From contig NC_048550.1 of the NCBI RefSeq assembly GCF_902806685.2, positions 291,383 to 355,382 on the forward strand: a stretch of 64,000 bases of DNA, in the 5' to 3' direction. The notes beneath the pieces are model-generated. The model ran no database searches. It saw only the letters and a list, made by a program, of their open reading frames with translations, and was not told the DNA's origin. The translations under genes were made by a program, and so were the position numbers. The stretch comes from Maniola hyperantus. Lineage: Eukaryota; Arthropoda; Insecta; Lepidoptera; Nymphalidae. This document shows, in pieces, positions 19,516 to 30,538 of this stretch. Position 1 is the stretch's first letter; each line of letters opens with the position of its first letter.

Positions 19516-20874
19516 GAGACCGACCGTCTCCCATATATCGTTGGGCCCAGAAATTGATGAACCGTTACAAGTTCGAAATTAGAGTCATCATTTGTTAGAT
19601 AAAAATATCTCCTTTAGACTGCTTTAGTTTCAGTTGAGTGACAATTGCATAATCAAAATATATGGGCTCAAATTGGCAATTATATGTATATTATATATTA
19701 CTTGCTTTAACGGCGAAGTAAAACACCGTGAAGAATCCAGCCTGAAAGCTCTCCATAATAATCTCAAAGGTGTTGAAGTCTGCCAATCAGCACTTAGCAA
19801 ACGCGGTAGAATACCTACCTATTATGTTTTCATATATTTTTTTGTTACCTACATTAAAACGCGCTTTTACTTTTCTTTACTTTTAATTTATTTGAACTTT
19901 ATCCTTTCAACTTTCAATTAACTTCAAGCATCAAAAACAAGACTGGTAAGAGTGAAGTATTTTATTGAACCATAAAAATATAGTTATCTAGTAAAGTGAG
20001 CAGCATTGACCTAATTCTGGTTCACACCACGGCGCTCATTCCACCCAGTGTCGCAACAAGCCTAATTAACATTCCCGCAGACGACAAAAATGGCGAAAAT
20101 ATCCACGCTCAATAAAAACACGTTTATTTTATCGATGGCAAAGATCATTTTGTTCATGTATTATTGTCCTTACGTAGATTTCTGATTTCTACGTAAGTAG
20201 ATAAAGTTCAAATAAAAAAATCGCAAATTTCTAGACCCCGCGGAATGAGCTGATGATATGTCAGTCATCCAGTTTCTCCTAGATATGAAGATACCTTTAG
20301 GTCTGCTCTTGTGGGAGGCTTTAGCCGTGGCGGCATATCTTTGCCGGTAGGTTGGCGACCAAGTGGACAAAGAAACATCAAACGAGTTGCACCTAGTTGG
20401 GGGCGTTTGTTTTGGGACCTTAACGTTTATTTTTGAACTATGTGCCCTGCCCATTGGCACTTCAGCTTTCCCGTTTACCTACCGTCAGTTACCTACTCTG
20501 TTTCACGTACCATCCATATCCGGATCATCAGTGGCACACGTACCTACCTACTGTTTGAAGACTTTGGTCTTCAAGCACCGTGGAATTTAGGATGAGAAGA
20601 CAACTTGAAGCTTCACGAACGCGGGCCAGCCGAATTGAATTCGGCGGCTGTACTAGCAATGTTCTAAAAAAAAACAAGTGAAAGCAACTTATTATTTTTA
20701 AAATCTTACTGCATAAGATATAAAGTTCTCTTTATGTGCAATATTACATGATTGTCGTCTATTATTGGATAATTCACCGACAAGGAAGCAATTCTGCAAG
20801 TGCACTGTGCATCCTAGTCGCCGAGCATTTGACATTATCCAGAAACACGATCAGATGTGCATCGGGAAGACAAA
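19516..20874. other. Intergenic DNA between kinase-like genes 1 and 2
   Basis: Two worn pieces can be named. A SINE D middle part lies at 19706-19800 ('cataataatctcaaaggtgt' context) and a SINE C body piece at 20265-20355 ('tgggaggctttagccgtggc'). The rest shows no frame or repeat that I can support. Confidence 0.45.
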
Positions 20875-22628
20875 ATGGATACTTGTGTTGAAAATGGGAA
20901 GCTACTGAAGAAAACAGAAGACATATTAACTGAAAAAGAACTTCATCATATAGTAAAACAGACGACGAATCAAATATATGAAATTATTGATTACCATATC
21001 AGACTAGCTTCCGAAGATGGCCTCAAAGGTTTCGTTGGAGACCACTTTAAGATGACAATTAATGTAAAAGAAAATGATTGTATGCGGAAGATACACTTGT
21101 TTATCAAAACTTTGCCGCTGGTGAACAGGCCAAAAGCAGATTTTATTGTTGAAAACCAGTTTTTTAATAGAGAGGCCTTGATGTTTAATTTGCTTGAAGA
21201 GATGCAGGAAATGGGGGGTAAGTTCTTGCATGAGTTGTAACTGCTAAGCCATAATATGTAAGCAATAAATTTTGTATGTTGTCAGTAGTAGTCAAAGCAG
21301 AAATGCTCCCCTACACCCCATATCCCTCCTAATTTTCTAGCTTTCATTCCGAAATTCGTACTATGGAATATTTCATTTTTTGTGTACCAATTGTCTCTCA
21401 AGATACGGGTCTCCTAGTGTGGGAGTCAGGACTATAACTTTAAATTATAGAATGTAACTGACTGTTTCATTATTTCATTCATAGAAATAAATTAAAATTA
21501 GGTACCTACAGTACGCGACAGTTCGAGATGGCAATGGATGTATGAGGCACTATCCTGCACTGGATTAGCGTAGGGGCTGTGTGGGTGTGCAGGGCGTCCC
21601 CCCGCCGATTGCTATCTCGACCTGTACACTTTTAAGAGTTGTTGTATTTTGTAAACTGTTGTTAGAGAACTAATTAGCAATTTGTATTTATTTCAGGTCA
21701 GAACTCCTGGTACACAAAAGCCTTTATTCATAACGATAACGTATTAGTGATGCCTGACCTCTGTGAACAGGGCTACAAGACATATCCGGTGCAGCGATAT
21801 CTCGACAAAGATCACATTTTCGCCACTGTATCGGCGGTAGCGCTGTTCCACGCTGCATTTGCCAAATACGAGTCAAAAAAGAAATCTGAAGATCACGGGT
21901 ATAATTTTATGGATAAATACGGCGATACAGTGTTAGAGCCACCGATGTCTTTTGGTGACACGCTATGGGTGAAAAGCGGTGCTAAGTTGACCAACAATTT
22001 TCTTAGAGAATTCTCCTCAAAACAGGATCAATACCCGGCAGATTTAGAAGCAAAGTTATGCGAACTTTATATTAAAGGCAGTAATACTCTTAAAGAATAT
22101 AAAGATACCCTTAATGTAATCGTTCACAAAGATCTATGGGCAAACAATATACTGTTTAAGTACAATGGTGATGAAGTTACAAATGCTGTGCTATTAGATT
22201 TCCAATGTATTCGATACGGTCCTCCCGAATTCGACGTCATGTCCCTGCTATATTTGACCACTTCTAGAGATTTTCGTGATCGATATGAAAATGTACTCCT
22301 CAGACATTATTATTCAGAATTCACGGATAATGTAGATGAACTTACGAAACAGAGAATGCGAGATTTAAGCTATGATGAAGATGCTTTTTTAATTTGGTGC
22401 GAGAAGGCTCGCAAGTTTGGCATGGTGGTAGCGATAATGATTTTTCCGTATTGTTTAATGGATCCGGACGCTGCTCAGAAGGTATTTGACGATCCCGACA
22501 CGTACATAGAATGTATGGCAGTTGACAGATCTGCGCCTGTGATATCCCACGCGTGGGAAAACTCCCAGTACAGAAACAGGCAGTTGGAAGTTTGTGAAGA
22601 ATTCGTCGAGAGATTCGTAACAGCGTAA
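20875..22628 (+). CDS. Ecdysteroid-kinase-like (CHK/DUF227) protein, copy 2
   Basis: Two exons, 20875-21217 and 21697-22628, join in frame (G|GT gives Gly115) and encode 424 residues. The borders are GGGG|GTAAGT and TTTATTTCAG. ATG 20875 in AAAATGG context is chosen; an upstream GTG in the same frame is not a eukaryotic start. Kinase-fold residues are all present: K78 (IHLFIKTLP), E100, HKDLWANNILF with H258, D260 and N265, and D282 in LDFQ. The intron sits at the same place and phase as in copy 1, three residues before a conserved Trp (QNSW here, VNPW in copy 1). This shows duplication of an ancestral two-exon gene. The protein lacks a signal peptide and is probably a cytosolic small-molecule kinase. 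A palindromic element F copy lies in the intron. Confidence 0.9.
21511..21627. mobile_element. Palindromic element F, copy 2, internally deleted
   Basis: The left end reads 'gtacgcgacagttcgagatg' and the right end 'gattgctatctcgacctgta'. The core is shortened to about 75 bp. It lies in the intron of kinase-like gene 2. Confidence 0.65.
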
Positions 22629-23189
22629 GTGTAAATGTGGAGTATAATTTATAGCAAATTGATATGTTACTGAAAGGTTAAGGTTATTTTACTGTAGGTA
22701 GGTACCTATAACAATATCGAATCATTAAATATAAATTAGTTTATTCCCGAAATATTTAAAAATATACTTATAATAATTTACTTTCATCCTATTCCCTGTT
22801 ATAGTATCTAATCACAGTACCTATATAGTTCCCTAAGTAATATAAGCATTTTTGTTTTTAAGAGAATTTGCAAACAACCTTGCGGTGCGGCGGCGGCGGC
22901 GGCGGAAATCTCATTCACGAATAAAAAAATGAAAAGCTGGATATATCAGTACATAATAGTTCAATGGATATATCCTCACCTATAAACCGACAAACTTGCA
23001 GCGGTGATCTTGTTTACGAATATATTTTTTAAGTTGGATAGGTACAATATGGCTGCCCTGAGTGAGACCATCTGTTCGCGCCATCTTGGACGTGTCACGA
23101 GTCACGACTCGCGACTCGCACACAGCCTCCATATCGGGCTAGACGACTAGCAAGTATAACATTTAGGCTATCTCACGGTGACATTTAGG
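22629..23189. other. Intergenic DNA between copies 2 and 3, with a short CGG run
   Basis: A (CGG)n-like run at about 22886-22906 is the only notable feature in this AT-rich stretch. A GC-rich patch at 23060-23150 with repeated CGACTCG words has no recognisable identity. Confidence 0.45.
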
Positions 23190-23353
23190 TATAGTCCGCG
23201 ACAGATCGAGATGGCAATCAGGGTATGACGCGGGGAGACGCCCCGCACACCCGCACGTCACCCGCGCTCACCCGCACCGGGCTAGCGCGGGGGCTGTGCG
23301 GGTGTGTGGGTCATGCCCTCCCTGATTGCTACCATAACCTGTCGCGTAATATA
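23190..23353. mobile_element. Palindromic element F, copy 3
   Basis: The ends are 'tagtccgcgacagatcgaga' and the reverse of 'accataacctgtcgcgtaat'. The core has 'gcgctcacccgcaccgggct' and is close in length to copy 1. It lies about 220 bp past the stop codon of kinase-like gene 3, in the convergent gap between copies 2 and 3. Confidence 0.75.
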
Positions 23354-23572
23354 CTTATCGAGATTGACATCTTGTTTGAGGGCCTGAATGGCCTTTGATT
23401 AAAACATACTGCAGCTGGTTGATACTTTATTGATGGCCCTTGGCATAATTTCACCAAAATATAAAAACTATTTATTATTAATAGCCTTGCCGTGATAGAC
23501 AACCTCCAGAAATCGGTTAAAAATATTTTAATTCATCTCATTACCTTACCTTAACAATATTCAATTTAAAAA

Positions 23573-25294
23573 TTAAAGTAGATTTCTTTCAACGAATTCT
23601 TCAGAAATCTCCAGCACCTTAATCTTGTAATATTCATTTTTTCGAGCGTACTCCAACACTAAGTCGCATCTGTCTTCCGAAATATGCTTGTAAAAAGTAT
23701 TCGGATCATTAAACGACTCTTGCGCTGCGGCCGTCGACATTAAATTGAACGGACAGAACGAAAGTGGGACCATAATCCCAGCTGGGCGAAGTTTTTCACA
23801 CAATTTGAAGAACTCCTGGCGATTGTAATTCAATTCGACCATTCGTTGTCTTGTAAGCTCATCGATACTCGCCCAAAACACGGAATAATAGTGATCAAGT
23901 ACGTCCCTTTCGTGCTTCTGTCTAAATTCCCGCGATGTAGTGAAATACAGGAACACCAACACATCAATAGCTGGAGGGGCGTATCTAGCACATTGGAAAT
24001 CTATCAGAACCGCGTTGACTGGTTCAGTTTCAGAATAATTGAACATGACGTTGTTTTTCCACAAATCTTTATGAATAATCACGTTAAGAGTGTCTTCGTA
24101 GTTTCTTAAACTGTCACAAGCGTTTAAGAACCATTTCGTCATCGACTCTTCTAGATTTACAGGATATTTTTTGATATTTGTAGAGAACTCCTTTATGACG
24201 CATGTAGTCGTTCTAATAGCGGCCCGGAGAAAGCCGCAGTCGACGAATAGAGGATCTCTGAGAAAGCACGCATATTCCTCATGTAATTCAGGGTTAGCGT
24301 TGACTTTTGTTTGATGTTTAGCAAACGCGGCATGGAACCGAGCCATGGACTTCAGTGTGACCAGCACATGGTCCAGGTCGAGGTGTCGGGTGGGTGTCCT
24401 GTAACCTTCCACTGACAGATCGGGTAACACCAACGTGTTATGATTGTGTATCAGAGCCTTCACTCCCCAGGGACTTGAATTTGAAACTGAAAAAAGATTT
24501 TCTCAATTCACTCTTCTGTTTAGGAAATATTTAAGTAATAAAAATAAAAAACCGGCCAAGTGCGAGGCCAGACTCGCACTTGAAATATCTCATTTCCGAG
24601 CTAAACATCGCAAGTCGCAACATTCCGTGAAAGAAAATCCCAAAAAAAAAATCATTTTTTGCTCGCAGCCTACAAACTAACTAAGTACTTACTTATTTTA
24701 TGAATTATTGTTTTCAGTATAACTTAGTTGTTCAAATAAGGATAATTTATAACGCAACATTTGGTTTTGGGTCAACGTTCTACCTACACCAATAGCAAAT
24801 TTTCAGGTCTGTAACTAATTTCGTCTACGAGCTAGAGACCAGCGACACACGGACAGACAGATAGACAAACAGACAGCAGAGTGACATTAATAGGGCTCCG
24901 TTTTTACCCTTTGTAGTTTGGGTACGGTTCGGAAATCTAAAAATTGTAGTAAGTACTTACATTCTTCATCTGCAAAGTTTTCAAATATTTCGTAAGTCGA
25001 GCTTTCTATGCCAAAGAAGTTGTTATCCTTGATGAATCGAGCTTTAGCTGCATTCACGCTCGGCATGGCCTTGACAAATAAATGCATCTTCTTCTTCTTC
25101 ACCGAATCCCCTTCCTTTATGTGAAGAGTTAGTTTGATGTGGTCTCCGACGAACCCCGACATGCCCTCAGTTGCCGACCTCAGCTCATGTTTAAGGAGTT
25201 TGAATTCAGTTTTTGAGTTTTGGCTTATAATGCAATTAATTTGCTCTTCTGTCAGAATATCTTGTAGAGTCTTCCTTTTTGTTCCACCATCCAT
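23573..25294 (-). CDS. Ecdysteroid-kinase-like (CHK/DUF227) protein, copy 3
   Basis: Exon 1 starts at ATG 25294 and exon 2 ends at stop 23575-23573. The kinase residues are present: K75 (MHLFVKAMP), E97, HKDLWKNNVMF with H247, D249 and N254, and D271 in IDFQ. The junction is ambiguous. The strongest donor (T|GTAAGTAC, exon end 24961) with the strongest acceptor (TTTTTTCAG, exon start 24487) shifts the frame. A donor four bases on (AA|GTACTT, exon end 24957) with acceptor ATTCAAG (exon start 24473) keeps it and yields DEEC-NPWGVKALIH. That matches the VNPWCTKAVIH of copy 1 and gives 412 residues. I adopt the second, whose splice sites are weaker. If only the first is used, the gene is a pseudogene. 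It is inverted relative to copies 1 and 2. The intron contains a decayed repeat G. Confidence 0.8.
24543..24935 (+). repeat. Decayed repeat G in the intron of kinase-like gene 3
   Basis: It begins 'aaaaaccggccaagtgcgag' and ends 'cagacagcagagtgacatt', then 'gggtacggttcggaa'. The middle is diverged. It lies antisense to the host gene. Confidence 0.65.
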
Positions 25295-25361
25295 GTTTAT
25301 CTAGTAACAGTTTTCAACTGTAGTACAACAAGTGATAAGGAATGGAATAAGGATGTAGCAG

Positions 25362-25475
25362 TGGTGAGCATTGTGGTCTGATATGGGAGGCCGGAGGTCC
25401 CAGGTTCAATTCCCAGCAGGGGCAATTTGCGAATTTATAATTTTAAATTGACTCTAGTTTGGTCTGATGCAAATT
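25362..25475 (+). mobile_element. SINE C, 3'-truncated
   Basis: It shows the tRNA-like head ('gtggtgagcattgtggtctg', 'ggttcaattcccagcagggg') and the start of the body only. It lies 70 bp upstream of the start of kinase-like gene 3. Confidence 0.65.
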
Positions 25476-25482
25476 AAAAAAA

Positions 25483-25880
25483 ACCGGCCAAGTGCGAGTC
25501 AAGCTCGCACACTGAGGGTTCCGTACTACAGTCGTATTTTTTCAACATTTTGCACGATAATTCAAAATCTATGATGCATAAAAATAAATAAAATTCTGTT
25601 TTAGAATGCACAAGTAAAGCCCTTTCATATGATACCCCACTTGATATAGTTATCTTACTTCGAATATTGAAAATACTAATTATTAGTTCATGACTCGCTG
25701 TGACATATTTGCTGACAAATGGGCTGACCTCATGGGTCAGATCTTGCACTTTTGTGAAAGTTTATAATTTTGCTTTTTAAAATTTATAATTTTGACAATT
25801 TTTGTAAGTATGTTTATGTTAGTTTGTACTCGTAGTTTAATTAGTGTAATTGGCTTTATGGCCGTTCTAATTAAATAATA

Positions 25881-25918
<38 letters not shown>

Positions 25919-26148
25919 CCACAATTTAATTTTTTTTGTGTGATCTAGCCCTAAATTCACGGTTTTCAGATTTTCCCCCTAAAGCCAGCTATAAGACCCA
26001 CCTACCTGCCAAATTTCATGATTCTAGGTCAACGGGAAGTACCCTGTAGGTTTCTTGACAGACAGACAGATAGACAGACAAACAGACAGACAACAAAGTG
26101 ATCCTATAAGGGTTCCGTTTTTCCTTTTGAGGTACGGAACCCTAAAAA
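25483..26148 (+). repeat. Repeat G split by a later insertion
   Basis: The left half is 25483-25693 ('aaccggccaagtgcgagtca') and the right half is 25921-26148 ('caatttaattttttttgtgt' to 'ggtacggaaccctaaaaa'). The two halves join as in the uninterrupted copy at 37557-37985, so the interval between them is a younger insertion. Confidence 0.75.
25694..25920 (+). mobile_element. LINE-like 3' tail ending in an (AAT)n run, inserted in repeat G
   Basis: The insert ends with a pure AAT tandem run (about 25876-25915). It has no inverted repeats, as expected of a 5'-truncated non-LTR insertion. A short 'atga' occurs on both sides, which may be the target duplication. Confidence 0.55.
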
Positions 26149-26221
26149 TAAAAGTAAGTATAATAAGTAAATAAAAAAATAAGTAGGTGTTCTAATAATA
26201 ATGTTAAGTTTTTGCTACCGT

Positions 26222-26378
26222 TCTAATAAATAAATAAATAAAAATCTTTTTTATTCGAATACACTTTTACAAGTACTTACGAATAGTTGGACGCATCTAC
26301 CACTGGTTCGGAATGCCTCTCATACCGAGAAGAACCAGCAAGAAACTCGGCGGTTGCTCTTTTCAAATATTTGATATA
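26222..26378. repeat. Dispersed repeat J
   Basis: It starts with AAATA tandem words, then 'tttttattcgaatacacttt', 'ggaatgcctctcataccgag' and 'aaccagcaagaaactcggcg'. It is a second copy of the repeat at 8283-8440. Confidence 0.65.
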
Positions 26379-26824
26379 GGTACAAGATTCTTGGATTAGG
26401 TTCTGGTTACACCCTGTATAATATTGTATGATGGTATGGAAGTGTAATACAATCCTTTGCGAGTCTAACTCGCACTTGACCGGTTTTTACAATAAAATTT
26501 AATTAACTCACCAAATCACCATAGACAAAATAAACGTCGATTCTGAATTATTGTATTATTATGTACAAACTATGTAATTTAATTGTAGGTACATAACTAA
26601 CTCGGTATAAAACATATAGGTATGACTTTTAAGATACATGTAGTTACATTTTAAGAAATATACAACCTTTGAAATTGTAATAGGACACGACTTGCCGCGA
26701 GTGCAAAGGTATCTTATGTATGAGGAAAGCAGCATTTGAATGGTGCGTCCCCAGATCTTGCTGGGTTTACATCATAGAGCTATAAACGACAACATTTGCA
26801 GATCCCGTATAACTACATTCCAAT
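26379..26824. other. Unassigned DNA
   Basis: No frame or named repeat, apart from a ~45-bp worn G end at about 26445-26490 ('gcgagtctaactcgcacttg'). Confidence 0.4.
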
Positions 26825-26925
26825 CCAAATATATAAAAATAAAAGGAAAAGCTGACTGACTGATCTATCAACGCAAAGTTCAAACTACTGGACGGATCTG
26901 GCTGAAATATGGCATGCAGTCCTGA
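26825..26925 (-). repeat. Dispersed repeat B, truncated
   Basis: This reverse copy ('atatataaaaataaaaggaa', 'caaactactggacggatctg') is cut off after 'ggcatgcag'. Confidence 0.65.
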
Positions 26926-27110
26926 CTTCTGCTGCGCGATTGCGGGAGAATGAGAGCTACAATGTCACGATCGCAATCATCTCTGATTGGTTAACGCTCG
27001 CTCACTATTGGCTACAATGCATTGTTGCAACAAAATCGGACAAATTCAACCAATCAACAATTGAGATTGTAATAATGATTGATGCAGGTTTTAGACACTG
27101 ATTAAATCAG
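26926..27110. repeat. Repeat L, uninterrupted copy
   Basis: It contains 'gctacaatgcattgttgcaa' and, about 80 bp on, 'gattgtaataatgattgatg'. The same blocks flank the large palindrome at 36355-36835, for which this copy provides the unoccupied counterpart. Confidence 0.65.
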
Positions 27111-27676
27111 TAGGTACCATGTAGGTACCTAATGTGTCATAATCTGACATCTAAGTAGGCAGGTAAGTATACCAAAATCGCGCTCCAAATTGCCCACTCG
27201 TATCCATTTATGATACAAGATATTTTTATGAATGATCCAAAATACCTCTGATTCCTACGTAAAATTTCCTCTTTCATTTTATCCATGCCTATTTAAATTT
27301 TAAGGTACCTATTTTTACTGTTTTACTAAAATGCCTTACAGTAATAAAATATCAGTAGGAACCTAGTTACCTACTATAGTTCTGAAAATTGAAATGAGTT
27401 AATTCCCGTTTAATTTAATTGAAGAGTCCCATTGACATTATATACTACTTCGTATGGACCAGGGCCATTGAACAAACAAAATGGCACCGACTCAGTGGTG
27501 CATTATGCAACCTCAGTGACGTCTAGATTTCAAACGGGTCATTCATTAGTATCTAAGAGGTGGCGCTGATTTATTTGCTTCCAAAACCGTGAAAAATTTC
27601 GTTTGCTTGGGCATATCTTGTTATTTATATCGATGGTTAATTCTCGTACCCATACCATACCATATCCAATTCCATA
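27111..27676. other. Unassigned DNA
   Basis: I see no supported frame or repeat. Short runs such as 'ggtacctaatg' are common throughout the window. Confidence 0.4.
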
Positions 27677-27886
27677 CTAATATTATAAATACGAAAGTGT
27701 GTCTGTCTGTCTGCTAGCTTTTCACGGCCCAACAGTTTAACCGATTTTAATGAAATTTGGTACATAGTTAGCTTACATCCCGGGGAAGGACATATGCTTC
27801 TTTTTATCCCGGAAAATCAACGAGTTCCCACGGGATTTTTAAAAAACCTAAATCCACGCGGACGATAAGTCGCGGGCGTCGTCTGA
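27677..27886 (-). repeat. Dispersed repeat A, full length
   Basis: In reverse orientation it runs from 'atactaatattataaatacg' through a TGTC tandem run and 'cccaacagtttaaccgattt' to 'aaatccacgcggacgataag'. It is complete at both ends. Confidence 0.75.
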
Positions 27887-27935
27887 ACTGTGAATAGCAG
27901 AATAATTAGCAATGAGCACCATATCGGTGCCACCA

Positions 27936-28282
27936 TGACGACCTCCCTGGCGCAGTGGTAAGCGCTGTGGTCTTATTAGTGGGAGGTCCCGGGTTCGATT
28001 CCTGGCAGGGATTTGCAAGTTTATAATTTCTAAATTTCTGGTCTGGTCTGGTGGGAGGCTTCGGCCGTGGCTAGTTACCACCCTCCGGCAAAGCCGTGCC
28101 GCCAAGCGATTTAGCGTTCCGGTACGATGCCGTGTAGAAACCAAAGGGGCATGGGTTTATTAAAAACTGCCATACCCTTCCAGGTTAGCCCGCTTCCATC
28201 TTAGACTACATCGTCACTTACCACGAGGTGAGATTGCAGTCAAGGGCTAACTTGTACCTATCTGAATTAAAAAAAAAAAACC
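27936..28282 (+). mobile_element. SINE C, full length
   Basis: The head has 'tggcgcagtggtaagcgctg' and 'ggttcgattcctggcaggga', the body is as in 9890-10228, and there is a terminal A-run. The two copies are close enough to indicate a fairly recent common source. Confidence 0.85.
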
Positions 28283-28583
28283 AGCCATCACCATATCAGG
28301 ACGAGCGCAGGCTTCGAGGAAAATCTTGTTTTCTACAAGCAATGGATGCGACGTCACCAACCATGACCTGTTTTTGATGATTTGCAATTAAAATTATTCC
28401 TTAGAATTCAAGTTTACCAACCTATTTATCTCTAAATAGTATAAAACAAAGTCGCTTCCCACCGTCCGTCTGTCCCTCTGTGCTGTGCGCTTTTAAATCT
28501 TATAAACTAGGCATTTTTTTGCGATTTTCATTAATAGATAGAGTGATTCAAGAAGTTTTACACGTGTAGTTTATTTAATACTA
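28283..28583. other. Unassigned DNA
   Basis: No frame or named repeat is visible in this gap. Confidence 0.4.
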
Positions 28584-28879
28584 GCTGAAGCCCGCGACTT
28601 TATTCGCGTGGATTTAGGTTTCTAAAAATCCCGTGGGAACACTTTGATTTTCCTGGATAAAATTTTTGTCACTCTCAAAGTCTTTAAAGTGTGTTTGTTT
28701 GTTGGTTTATCCTTCAATCACGTCGCAACTGAACAACGGATCAACGTGATTTTTTTCATGGGTATAGTTTAAGACCTGGAGAGTGGCATAGGCTACTTTT
28801 TATCCCGGGAAGTCAAAAAGTTTGTACGGGGTTTTTAAAAACCTAAATCCACGCATACGAAGTCGCGGGTATCAGCTAG
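28584..28879 (+). repeat. Dispersed repeat A, long variant
   Basis: It begins 'agctgaagcccgcgacttta', includes 'caatcacgtcgcaactgaac' and 'ctactttttatcccgggaag', and ends in an inverted 'cgcgggtatcagctagtt'. Both ends carry complementary 'ctagctgaagcccgcgact'-like sequence, so the variant has inverted ends. Confidence 0.7.
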
Positions 28880-29102
28880 TTAATTATATTGCTGACACAT
28901 TGCACTTTATAAATAGGTTTAACCTTCGGATACAGATTGTAGGTTAACACTAAGTATAATAATAATAAAATTCGACTTAATTTCATGACCAAACTGATCT
29001 GACCATATGGTTGGAATTCGGAACCATCTATCTAACTCTGAAACACCTAGGCTTGCTTAAAATTCCCATAGCTTCAAAATAGTGTTAGTTAAGTACTTTA
29101 AC

Positions 29103-29510
29103 TTTACTTTTAAGTTGTTTTAACGGTGAAAGAAAACATCGTGAGGAAACCGGCATGCCTGTGAGTTCTCCACAGAGGCGTCTCTAGCCCTTGTGGCGCC
29201 CGTGTGCAACCAGTACCCTGGCGCCCTCTAGTCTAGTAGGAGCAGGATCAAAATGGACTACTAACAGTTATATTTTCAAACGGAAATTCGGATGCAAATG
29301 GTGCAATTTTAAATGATGACGGCGTTGGCCATAACACGAGCACAGGGTCTTTGAGAGCGCCGGCATCGACGCATCTTTGGAGGTGTCGCAATAGAGGGCG
29401 CCCGTGTGCGCCGCACACCCTGCACCATAGGTAAAGACGCCTCTGTTCTCCATAATGTTTTCAAAGGTGTGTGATGTCTGCCAATCCTCACTGGGCCAGG
29501 CGTGGCGGAC
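29103..29510 (+). mobile_element. SINE D (head missing) split by a hAT-type insertion
   Basis: The SINE body reads 'gttttaacggtgaaagaaaa' and 'gaaaccggcatgcctgtgag' up to GTTCTCCA (29172). It resumes after the insert with the same GTTCTCCA (29445-29452) and 'taatgttttcaaaggtgtgt'. Removing the insert restores the consensus exactly at the join. Confidence 0.85.
29173..29444. mobile_element. hAT-type MITE with 8-bp target duplication
   Basis: The ends are CAGAGGCGTCT and, reverse-complemented, (C)AGAGGCGTCT. The flanking 8-mer GTTCTCCA occurs at 29165-29172 and 29445-29452. Subterminal 'ggcgcccgtgtgc' blocks lie near both ends. No transposase is encoded in 272 bp. If the final G is counted as part of the element, the duplication is 7 bp. 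Confidence 0.85.
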
Positions 29511-29854
29511 TGTGGAATCCTGGCCCCTTAACTAGAAACGCCCGTATCTTAAAAGTAATATTGCCAGGTATATTCTGTCAGGCTGCCTATCTTTATTTTC
29601 ATTACTAGCTTGTGTAAATAGCAGATCAGTCGGCACGTAGAGATGACCCATCATCGCGTCACACGGTCATTTGTCAGCCTGTCGTGATCCGTCATCTTGT
29701 AGAGTTGACTCTCGCTCTTTTGACACTTGAGACAAGTAGAAAGTGATTTATTGACCACTGAGGGATTTGAAAGATCAAACTCCCAATTGTATTGCAGGTA
29801 TTATAATCGTAGGTTTGGCTAATAATATTTATAAAGACCAAATCAATCTATTTC
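29511..29854. other. Unassigned DNA
   Basis: No frame or named repeat is visible. Confidence 0.4.
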
Positions 29855-29935
29855 TAGGTAAACGCGTCCCATGTTAGGTAGGTCACATTAATACTTACCA
29901 TCAGGTGTGATCGTGGTCAAGCGTATGCCTATCAC
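29855..29935 (+). mobile_element. LINE tail N, fragment
   Basis: 'ctaggtaaacgcgtcccatg' and 'atcaggtgtgatcgtggtca' match the 3' UTR of the element at 32441-32640. Confidence 0.55.
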
Positions 29936-30165
29936 TACCCCTATAAATGCGAAAGTGTGTTTGGTTGTTGGTTTATTGGATTGTTGGTTTGTCCTTGAAT
30001 CACGTCTCAACGGAGCAATGGGTCGGCGTGATTTTTTTGCATGGGTATAGTCAAAGACCTGGAGAGTGACATAGGCTACTTTTTATCCCGGAAAATTAAA
30101 GAGTTCCCACGGGATTTTCAAAAACCAAACCCACGCGAACGAAGTCGAGGGCATCAGCTACTAAT
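29936..30165 (+). repeat. Dispersed repeat A, long variant
   Basis: It matches 28584-28879 in 'tgggtatagtcaaagacctg', 'ctactttttatcccggaaaa' and 'aacgaagtcgagggcatcag'. Confidence 0.7.
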
Positions 30166-30195
30166 GAATATAAAAACCTCATAGCATTCTTAAAA

Positions 30196-30330
30196 AAAGC
30201 GGTGATAGCCTAGTGGTTATAAGACACGGACTAGAGAGTGGGTTAAAACGTCGGAATGCCAGACTCCGGTCTAGGTTTTGAATCCCAGGCACGTACTTCT
30301 AATTTTTCTTGCACGTACATTTAACTTGCG
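30196..30330 (+). mobile_element. SINE D-like head
   Basis: 'gcggtgatagcctagtggtt' is an A-box-like start, followed by a diverged second half ('ttttgaatcccaggcacgta'). The body is mostly lost. Confidence 0.5.
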
Positions 30331-30337
30331 GTGGTAA

Positions 30338-30538
30338 TTTAGGTAGTCAGCAGAGCCTCAATAGCTCAACCGGTATAGGAGTGGACTGAAAACCGAAAGG
30401 TCGACGGTTCAAACCCCGCCCGTTGCACTATTGTCGTGCCTACTCCTAGCACAAGCCTGACGCTTAATTGGAGAGGAAAGGGGAATATTAGTCATTTAAT
30501 ATGGCTAATATTCTTTAAAAAAAAAAAAAAAAAAAAAC
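30338..30538 (+). mobile_element. SINE E with long A-tail
   Basis: It has the complete head ('aatagctcaaccggtatagg', 'ggttcaaaccccgcccgttg'), body and a run of about 20 A at 30519-30537. The long clean tail suggests a young copy. Confidence 0.85.

Noticed and set aside
25737..25922. Poly-isoleucine frame
   Set aside because: Translation of the (AAT)n tail of an inserted element.
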